64,000 nt of DNA from Rhea pennata. Its lineage: Eukaryota; Chordata; Aves; Rheiformes; Rheidae. The stretch is taken from NCBI RefSeq assembly GCF_028389875.1, contig NC_084665.1, forward strand, positions 121,972,602-122,036,601. Direction: 5' to 3'. The notes beneath the pieces were generated by a model. The model was not told where the DNA came from. It searched no databases and saw nothing but the letters and a program-made list of their open reading frames with translations. The translations under genes and the position numbers were made by a program. This document shows positions 50,801 to 61,152 of this stretch, in pieces; position 1 is the stretch's first letter; each line of letters starts with the position of its first letter.

Positions 50801-53800
50801 ACAACTGTGAACATAGGCTTCTTGGTTTTATCACCTAATTGGAACAGGACTCCTCAGTTGGTTTGTGTTCAGCAGTGAGCACATAATGAGTGCTATAGGT
50901 GCTGCTATCCATACTACTTAATATGGATAACACATGAGTTGTTGTAGTCTTACCCAGATTATGTTGCGTAGATTCCATTTAATGTATATCACAATCACAA
51001 TTTGGCTGCTGCTTTTTCTTTTTTCTTTTTTTTTTTCTTCCTCCTTTCTATGTTCTTAGAAGCGTGGTGTACTGAGCAACCTGGGTAAAATGTCAGCGGT
51101 TCTCTCAAAGCTAGTGGTACATAAGACATCTGAATTTCTAAAGCATGATGCTTTTCCACATCCTATACTTCTGAAAATACTGGCACGGTTAAATATTTCA
51201 ACTTTTGTCAGTATAAATGCAAGTGATGTTAGCAGCAAAGGCAAAGATTTCATCCATAATTTTGATCAGAAAAAATGCTTCGGGATTCATTAACTGCTAA
51301 TCTGGCAGAAGCTTTAATTGTCTGGATTTTTGTCTTTTAGGATAACGTCATTACAGGATGTGCACCGTGCCCACCAGAGGGAGTATGAAAAATACGTGGA
51401 GGACATCGAAAGTTCAAAGACGTCCGTCCAGGAGTTAGAGAAGTCTTCAAATGCATCTCTGAATTACAAATTCTATCGAGCCATGAAAATATATGTAGAA
51501 AACTTGATAAACTGTTTGAACGAAAAGGTGTGTATGTGACTGTGGGCATCTGTACAAGTGTGTGTGTATATATATATACACACACATATATGTATATTTG
51601 TGTGTGTATACACACATATATGTACACACACATGTATTCCAGATAATGAAAGTGTGTTTTCTCAGTGAAGGAGCAGGGTGTTTGGAAGTAAAGCTGACAC
51701 CTCCCAGTTAAAAGTTGCTTCTGTCAGAAGTTTTAGTGTAACGGGAAACAAAATGCAGGGAGAACAAACCCAAGCGTCACCCAACGTAAAGTGATGACCA
51801 AACTAGGTAGTAGAGGTATGCTGACTTGAGCTATGGTCTCACCCAGTTTCTGCTGGACGGAGTTTTCTGCTGGTGTAATAACCAGATTGTGTTGTAGTTG
51901 GAAAGGAGAGAGCGTTAAATTCACTTAGTATTTTATGTAAGAGAAATAGTAAGGATATGGTGTTAGGATCAAGTTGGGATTAAGTTAGCAGAGCTGTATG
52001 AGGATGCATCTACATTATGTGCAGTGTCTGTTTCCTGAACTGCTTTGGACTGCAAACTTTGTATTTAAAAGGAAGGAGAGAGGCAGGGAGAAAGGGAGGA
52101 GCTGTCTAAAATATGACATTGGTGAAAGTAAACTGCTGTTATGTTCTCTGTTATCAAATGCAGTTTATTGCATTGCATTATTTGAGTCTTTTTGCTGATG
52201 AGTATGTTTCTGTTTGACTAATAGCTCTTTGTTTACCATCAGTTTGCTTCTTAAAATTTAAAAAAGCTGAAGTAAGTGCCTCAGTAGTGACCTGTTGAAC
52301 GCATTTGTATAAAGTGTTATGGTAGTCCATTAATAATTGGCTTGTATTCTTCAGTTTTCCACAACAGTCTGAAAAACTTAGTGAGCAGGAACATATTTTA
52401 TTGATCTATGATAATACTTTGCTTGTAATTCACTGCTATATGGAAATACTCTGGAAACTTTTTTATTGTTTTTTTTTTTATTTTAATTAATTGAAAACTT
52501 GATTACTGTTTACTCTATTTCAGCTGGCATACGTTAATGAGATAGAGTTGGCTATGCATGAACTTCTTCAGCAACGAGCCAGAATGCTACTGAAACGAAG
52601 GCAAGATGACCTGAGAAATGAATCTGCTTATATTCAGCACCTTTTATGTTCGTATGAAGTTTAAAGTTATTTTCTTTTTGAAACCTTCACTCTTTAAACG
52701 AAATACTTGGTTACCATTTTGGATTAAATATTTTGTCTCTAACTTTGGTAGTCTTTCCCCTTTCCATGTCAGTGGGTGTGTTCTCAACCTATCTGATCTG
52801 AAATTATGTTGCCTTAGTCAGCTTCATTATATTTTCTCTGATATAATGATGAATGTAATCTGACCAAATATTGGTCAGTTTCGAGTTATTCAACTCGGCA
52901 ACTGCCTGTCAGTACATATATATATATACAAAAAAAAGCAATCGTTTTTCAAAAAAAAAAAAAAAAAAAAAAAAGAAAAAGCAAAAAAAAAAATCGTTTT
53001 TCTAAAAGATCTTAAATTGGCAAAAACTTGTCCCTAGGGATTTAGCCATGCTTGTGAATGTGTGAAAAAACTGTTCACCTCTCAATGTCATTTTGACATG
53101 AGAATGTCTTTTAGGCTGTGCATATGCACAAAATGTAGATTTCAAGCTAGGAGGTAACAGTTGTATAAAGTGAGGGATGTGAAAAAAGAAACCTCTTTCA
53201 CACAGAATCGCACAGAATGGTTGAGGTTGGAAGGGATCTTCTGGAGATAATCTAGTTCAACCACATAGCTCAAGCAGGGTCATCTAGAGCATGTTGCCCA
53301 CGACCCTGTCTAAATAGCATCTTCAGGGATGGAGACTCCGCAGCCCCTTTGGGCAACTTGTTTCAGTGTTCAGTCAACCTCACATTAAAGAGGTTTCTTA
53401 CGTTCAGACAGAACTTCTTGTGTTCCAGTTTGTGTCTGTTGCCTCTTACCCTGTCGCTGGACACCACTGGAAAAATCTGACCCTGTCCTTTTTACACCCT
53501 TCCTTCAGATACTTATACACATTGATAAGATTTTCCCTTCAGTCTTTTCTTCAGGCTGAATAGTCCTAGCTCCCTCAGCCCTCTATCATATGAGGGATGC
53601 TCCAGTGCCTTAAACATCTTTGTGGCCCTTTGCTAGACTCTTTCCAGTAGCTCCTTGACTCTCCTGTACTGGGCAGCCCAGAACTGGACACAGTAATCCA
53701 GATGTGGTCTCACCAGGGAAAAGATCAGTCTCTACCTGCTGGTAATGCTCTTCCTTGTGCAGCCCAGGAGACCTTTCGCCTTCTTGGCCACTAGGGCACA

Positions 53801-55472
53801 TTGCTGGCTCATGGTTAACTTGTCCTCCAGTCCTTTAATACAGAGCTGCTTTCGAGAAGGTCAGCCCCCAGCTTGTACTGGTGCCTAGGGTTATTTTTTC
53901 CCTAGGTGCAGGGCTTTGCACTTTCCCTTGTTGAACCTCAGGAGTAACAGGAGGCAGTTACCCAACTCTCTCAGTAAGGGTAAGGAGCTGACTAGTCCTG
54001 AAATACAAATGTGGCAATTATGGTACAATGTTAATCAGGAGTTTACCATCTGTTACATTGTTAGAGTAACTTTGGGGTTTGGTTCAAATTTGTTAAGTAG
54101 TTTTATTTTTGACATAAAAACCAAAAGAAGTCTTTATGATTACCTTTTGCTCTGCAAGGAACTTATTTTATAAAGGCACCAATATCTATTTCCAGCCAAT
54201 ATGGGAAGCAGTGAGCATTGGAAGGCCATCAAAACAGTGGGCTTCTTACCAGCTGTTAAAAGGAAAGAACCACATCTGACTATGATGCGGTATAACATTT
54301 ATTGTGCTTTACACTGGAGAATGTTAGTTTTGACTATGAGTTTTTATATTTTTCTTTGGCAATTTTCCAGATGATGAGCAATAGAAGGAAGGTGTGCAAG
54401 AATTAGTAATTTTTATTGTTTTGGTTTGTGTGTGCGTGTGTTTGTCTCCTGATAGGTGGTAATGACAAACCAAGTAATGGTGGATTGGAGGATGACGAAA
54501 AGATGCAGCTTCTAAAAATGTGTGAACATCGAAGGTAACTATTGCACTATTAGGTGTGTATGTACACGTAACTTGGATAAATGCACTTTAGATTGCTTTT
54601 CTGTCATTTATCCGAATTTTTTCAAATAGATTATTTTTCAATAAGCTTTTTCCTGCATACCTATGTGGCGAAGGATAGCTAATCTGAGTTCATTACAAAA
54701 TACAGGACTTGCAGACAGCAAGCAAGAGTGTGTTTGGGAAAAGTTGATCACCATGAAGGTATGTCTAGTGATGATGAGCTTCCTCTGACAGACATGACTG
54801 AGTTCCAGAAGAGCAAAGGTTGGTGACAATCTTGATATAATGTACTAAAACAAAACCTCTATCTTTCTGATTTTTTTTTAATTATTTTAGAAAAAATGAA
54901 GAAACACTGCATTTGAATTGCATATTAGTTACACACTGTAGAAAGGAAATGCATCCAAGCAATTCTGATTAATAACCTGGAGAGAGACTGTCAGGTTGTA
55001 GATTTCTTTCAGTGTGAGTTTTCTGTGGTGGCATTACTCATCTCTGGTTCAACTTGAAATAAATTCTATTAGATTATACTAGAATGAGTCTGGCATTACT
55101 GGATGCAGATGTGTCTTGTAAAACACTTGATGTGTTTTGTACAGTCTGTTTATTTTCTGAAGATAATGAATTAAAGGATGTTCTTTTAATTATCTTGAGT
55201 AGGAGGTGGAAAGGCATCACTAGTGCTTTAAATATGTTTCTAAAATATCTTTCTTGTAGAGAACAACAGAAGGATTTTCAGGTCTGAAATTACAGCAATC
55301 TGTGATATAAAGCTTGGAAGATGATGGTCATATAAATCTTTGGAATAGTTCATGAAGAAACTTGCCTTTTTGTGGTTGTGTGCAAATTTTTTTCCCCTCT
55401 CTGAAATCAAGTTCTCCAATCCTTTTTTGTTACATGTAAAAGATAAATGACAACAGTGGTTATGAAATAGAT

Positions 55473-55515
<43 letters not shown>

Positions 55516-58500
55516 TGACCTATAGAGACACAAACTCTTCACCTTATAAAACAGTAAATGCTATGATTGTTTGTTCTTCTTCCCAATGAATGTTATCCAC
55601 AGACGATATTTTAGAGGCTAGTAGGAAAATCTTTGAAGATGTTCGTGCAGATTTTTGTGACATCAGAAAAATCCTGCTGAAATTCCAGGAGTGGAAAGAG
55701 AAGTTTCCTGACTCCTACTGTGATGCTTACATCAGTTTATGCTTGCCGAAGCTTTTAAATCCACTGATCAGGGTTCAGTTAATAAGTTGGAATCCTCTTG
55801 AGGTAGGTGCATCAGCGTACATCTTTTTTGTTCAAAAATTGTCTGTCTGTCATTGACCTCTATACTTCTGAATACTGCACTGAAGTTGTAGGCATAGTCA
55901 CTAAAGCCTATTATGGTTATGGGGCTTACCATCTTCGTGACCTGTTTTTTTTGGCATTTATGTTTTTGTTAATAGGTGAGATGTGATAGGTGATAGATTG
56001 GCAGATCAAAAGTACGTCTCGGCAGAAGCATGCTGTTTGCAGTGAAGATGTCTTCACTGGAATTTTGTCACATGCATAGTAGGGAGCTTACCAGAACCTG
56101 AGATGTGTCCTATCTGAAAGAAGAAAGTCTGTTTCTTGTCATTTTTTTGTGTATGAACCATTTTTGACTGTGTTGTAATAATACTAAAAAGAGATATACT
56201 TCTTTCTTGTTATGTGTTGCACAGTGCATTAGAAATCAATACAAAGACACTGTCTTGCACTCAGATTTTTTGAAGCGTGTGACTGGATATTTCTTTTTTA
56301 AACTTTCTTCTTCTTTACCCCAAGCCCCTTTTGCAACAGCCCCTTGCAAGAAAGGAGTTCTTCGAAGTCATTTTGACAACCCTAGCTTTAAAATCCTAAT
56401 TTTAGTTCTAGTTTTCCTGATTTGCTATTTTGGCCTCTTCGTGATTGTGTTACACCTTAAATAGTTAAGTGGGAGTGTCAGTGGTACTGTGGGACATGTT
56501 TTTGCATGAAGCTTTTCTGTCAACCCTGATCAGCTAATAGAAATGATATTTCAGCAGAATTTCACAGAATTGGAAGAGATGCCCTGGTTCAGAGCCATAG
56601 AAGAATTCAGTGATGCCAAAAACGTGTCCGAATCGAAAAGGGATGATGACCCTGATAAGACAGTCTTGCCTAGAGTGATTGAAAAAACAATTCTTCCAAA
56701 AATTACAGGTATATTAAGGTTGTATTGAAAATCTTCGTTAAAGATAGGCAGTCAAACCTTAAAATGGTAGCCATCAAGTAATCGTAGTTAAAATTTGAAA
56801 TGGTGTTCCAACATGTAGTGATTAGCTACCTCCACAGAGTAAGGCTAAGGTAGATGCATGATAAAACTCTTGTGAGAAGATTATCTTTTTAAATGTTTAC
56901 TTCTGTTGCACGCCTTGAAACTAGAGTAGATAACCACTATTATATTATGATCACAATAGATTCTTTTTTTTTTTTCAGGGTTTATAAAGAATGTGTGGGA
57001 TCCTTTATCTGCTTCACAGACGATGAACCTTGTGCAGCTTTGCAAGAGCATTTTTGAAAAGCAAGTTCCCTCCAACAATGAACACAGTCGAGCAAAAGAG
57101 GTAAAAGTCGTGATACTGGAGAAGCAGGGAAGGAAAGGAGGACTCTGTTGCATATACTTTCTGTGTGTGCTGCTGTATGTTTTTACAATGTCCTGAAGTT
57201 GTTTGTTCTGATTACTTGTTTGTTTTGCTATTTTGTAACAAAGAAAATTCAGCAATTAAACTTTCGGCTCTCAAGTGGTCGTTATTGAAGATGAGAGATG
57301 GGGCTATCTTTGGGCAGAAGTTAGCTACTCTGCCTGTTGAGATTCTGATCAAGACCAAATCTTGCTCCTCTACAAAAATAATTGTTAGAATTTTTAGATT
57401 TCTAGTAAGGTATCTTTCAAAACTTGAGCTTTAAATGTGAGTAATGCTCCAGTTGTCAGCTCTTTTATTTAAAAATAAAAAAATAAAATAAAATAAGCTT
57501 AATTAGTTCCAGAACAGGAATTCTTCCTTAAATTCTTTACAGAAAAAAATTTATTATTTAAAAAACCCAAAGGATAGTATTGCTTAGCTAGGAAAAAAAT
57601 TACTTCAGTAATCTTTTAGTACTATTCAAATAACTAGTTTTGTATAATTAATTCATTATGTAATCCACTCTCTCAGCCTGATTATGGTTTTATTTTGATG
57701 TAAACCTAGAGTTTCTCTAGCATAAAGGTGAGGAGGTGAAGTGGATTTTATGACCCTTGGCTTGAAAAGAAATGTTTATGCCTTCCAATAGGAGTGCTGT
57801 TTTGGAGTCAAGGTTTGAGAAGTCAGGTGATATAACTGACAATATCCATTACATTGTGCAGGAAGTAAGGTAAAGCAGAATTTCAGACAAGTAAAAATGC
57901 ATCAAAAAACACAAGGGTTGTTACGAAAATTTAAAAGCTATGGCAGTTAAATAGTGCTATACTATCCTAGCTATGGTGAAACTTTTTACCTAGACTAATA
58001 ATAAATTACACACATAGAATCATCATAAAAAGCTGTAAAATTCTATGTATGGCTTTGCTGTTGCTCTGCAAAATAATGTGCAGTAAAGACCTGGTTCAGG
58101 GAAGTAACTTCATCTTAGACAAAACCTCTCTAAGTTAACTCTATAGATAATTAGAGCTGAGATTTGTCCATAACTGTTTTTAATATAGTCATGATCTATG
58201 TATTATATACAAGAGGCCACTGTACATTTCTCTAGTATTTTGCATTTCTAAAAGTGGGCTAAATAGCTGTCTGAACTTTTTATAAACAAAAGCTGAAATC
58301 TTTTCTCATGAGGCGAAGACTTTTTTTTTTTCTTTTTAATAGGATTTGATAAATGTAGTTGTCTTAAGAATAAAGAAGTCTGTAGAGGAAGATGTCTTTG
58401 TTCCTCTGTATCCGAAAAGGTAAGCTGGTTTTTGCAACTGTGGGTTTTTTCTTTTTTTCTATACTCTTCTCTCACATAGACTTATTTATAGATGAAATAC

Positions 58501-61098
58501 TGTAGACACTGTTTAACAGGTAGTGGAATGGACATGCCTTCTACTACTTTATAATAGGTAAGGTTGTGAATTCTTACTCATGTTTATGAACTTGTTCTGA
58601 CAGGACGAACTGCACTGACTTAATGCTTTTTTTGCTCGTGTAACTAAATGCTTTCCGGTGAAGGAGGTCCACAGTCTTGTTTTATAGTAACTTTTATCTA
58701 AGGGCCTGTGTTAATTTAGGCAGTCTGTTTTTTCCTCTTGATTCATTTTGTTCCTGAAATAGCATTTAAATTGTTGATGCTTATAAGTAGGCACTATTTC
58801 AGAGACAGAAATTAATAGGAACCTCTGAGAGACTTGAGGTTAAGATATGGCTGGGAGAGAAGCTTTGCTAAAGCTGATGTGGCATGTTTGATTCTAAGCA
58901 ATGCTGTTTTGATCTGAATCCATAAAATGTCTACATAAGTGTTTCTGATCGTTAATTTCATTGGAGTTTTTTTTATAGTAGTTGTATTATAATGGGTTCG
59001 AATTCACAGCTGTTCCCCTAGACCTTTTGATTGTGCTTGACAGTGCAGAGGAAAATGCAAAATTAATGTTCATTAGCATCTAAGAGATCAGTTGTCTGAC
59101 TTGCTTCTCTTAAAAACACAATAAAAACTTTCTTCTTTCTGTGACCAGTGCTGTGGAAGACAAATTGTCACCATATTCAAAATTCCAAGAAAGACAGTTT
59201 TGGTCGGCTGTTAAGGTAAAGAAAGTATACCCAGTTTTTCTTTGATAATCATTTTACTTAAATATTTTTCAGTCAATGAGAAAATAGATTTTCAGGCAAG
59301 TCTTTATTCCTGGGAGGTAATACATTTTTATTAGGATAGATAGCCATTTTTCCTAGTGAGGAATGTGTTCTGTACAACCTACATGTGATGAACTGTGAAT
59401 GAACATTTACATATATGTGTGTGTGTATATATACACACACATATGCATATATAAATATATATGTGTGTATATATACATATATATATGTTTGTATGCATAT
59501 GTATATACATATATATATATATATTTTTTTTCAGTTTACCCAACTGGTATATCTTCTGCAAGTGTCTCTGATGTGATGATCTATTTCTGCTTGGTTTATT
59601 TTTTTTCCCTTTCTTAAGTGGGCCAGCCAAACCTGGTGGCTTTCATGTCTTCATATTTTTAGTCACTCTGATAAAAGGTTCTGTTTCCCCAGCACATGCG
59701 TACTTGTGCACATGCTGCTCTTAATGTAGAATATAGCCATTGCATGTTCATATAATTATGTTATTATAGTTTTACAGTACTGAGGTGTGAGTGTCTGAAT
59801 GTATTTAATTCAGTTTCCACTTCAATGTGTTTCCTCTAGGAACCTCTAGGAACAGGTTTGTATTCCTATCTAAAGATGGGGTTTAGATTAAAAAAAAAAA
59901 AAAACCACTAATCTCCTGCCTTCTAAGGTGTCTAGTCCTGCACAGCCTTGAGCTTTTGTTTTATGAAAAAGCCTGGGAAGTTGCATGTATTGAGGACTGT
60001 TTGGCAAAGGACTTGCCACCTTTTCTGCACAGCAGCTTACTCCATCAGCAATCTGTTGTGGCCCAGAGGAAGAGCAGGCAAGAGGGATCTTAATGCTCAG
60101 TGGTTAGGGCACCTAGCAAAGATGACAGGGTAGACCTAGGATTCTGGTCCCACCTTCTAGAACTGTGTACGCTTTCTGCCTAATAAAAATCTATGGTGTC
60201 AAATGCATGCATGTCTTTTCCCTGCAAATTGAAGTTGGCCTTTCGGCCTGTAATTTTTGACTTCTTTGCCATCATGACCCCCTTCAAAGTGATGATAGTG
60301 AAGAACAATGACGATGTTCCTGTCCAGTCTATCTGTTGACTGGTTGTTGCATCATTTTTTTTTTCTGGAAGTGTGAATTAAGTCTTCACAGAGTGACTAG
60401 TACTGCCACTCATGGAAGTATGTCCCAAGCATTTAACGTATGATCTATACTAGTAAGTCAGCTGTGCTTGGGCTCACTGTCAAGCTGTGCTTGGCCCACT
60501 GCCATTGTGCAGTCATACTATTAAACCTAGTCTTTCAAAAAAGGTAGTGGTCTTCAGACTGCTCCCTAGGAGTGGCCTCTAAACCATGCCCAAGAATTGT
60601 TTGGGGAAGGTTGACCTGAGCCAGAAATGAGCCAGGAGCTATTCTGATGTAAAATGCAGATGATGGATCATAGTGTTTGTGCCCTGATGTTGCCTAACTT
60701 GCCTTATATAGATGTAGCCGGGAGCGTCAGGGCTCAAATGTACTTCTTGTTATTGTGCCGTGTATTTTACGGATCAATGTTGGCCAGTGGAAATGCTTTT
60801 TCCTTTGATTTGTGCTAATAGCTCATGCAGTTAAATGGAAGTGTACTATCAAATACTCTAGAGAAGTGTGTAAAGGTGCTAGGCTTTGTGAATACTTTTT
60901 GACTGGTGACAGCAAAGATGACATGCTGTGACTGGAGGTGAAATACCTTGAGGTTACCAGTCACTTTGAAGTTAATGTATTCTGAGTTAAGAGCAAAAAT
61001 AGTCAAGTTCCTTACACAAGACTCAAAAATGACAACAATTATAAAGATTTATAGTGACATAGGTAACAGAAGAAAAAGCTGAGTTACTAATAATACTG

Positions 61099-61152
<54 letters not shown>

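Larger units (their letters stand above)
52648..54455 (+). other. GCFC2 intron 8
   Basis: Intron of 1808 bases containing an A-rich repeat at 52951-52992 and an antisense CR1 fragment at 53201-53950. Confidence 0.8.
54819..56554 (+). other. GCFC2 introns 10 and 11 (around exon 11)
   Basis: Intron 10 (54819-55602) ends near a 40-base T run. Intron 11 (55803-56554) contains an 85-codon chance frame at 56207-56464 with a hydrophobic tail but no family resemblance. Confidence 0.7.

Noticed and set aside
56207..56464. An 85-codon frame with a hydrophobic C-terminus, like a tail-anchored protein
   Set aside because: It sits within GCFC2 intron 11 on the same strand, has no recognisable family, and the flanking exons join in frame without it.
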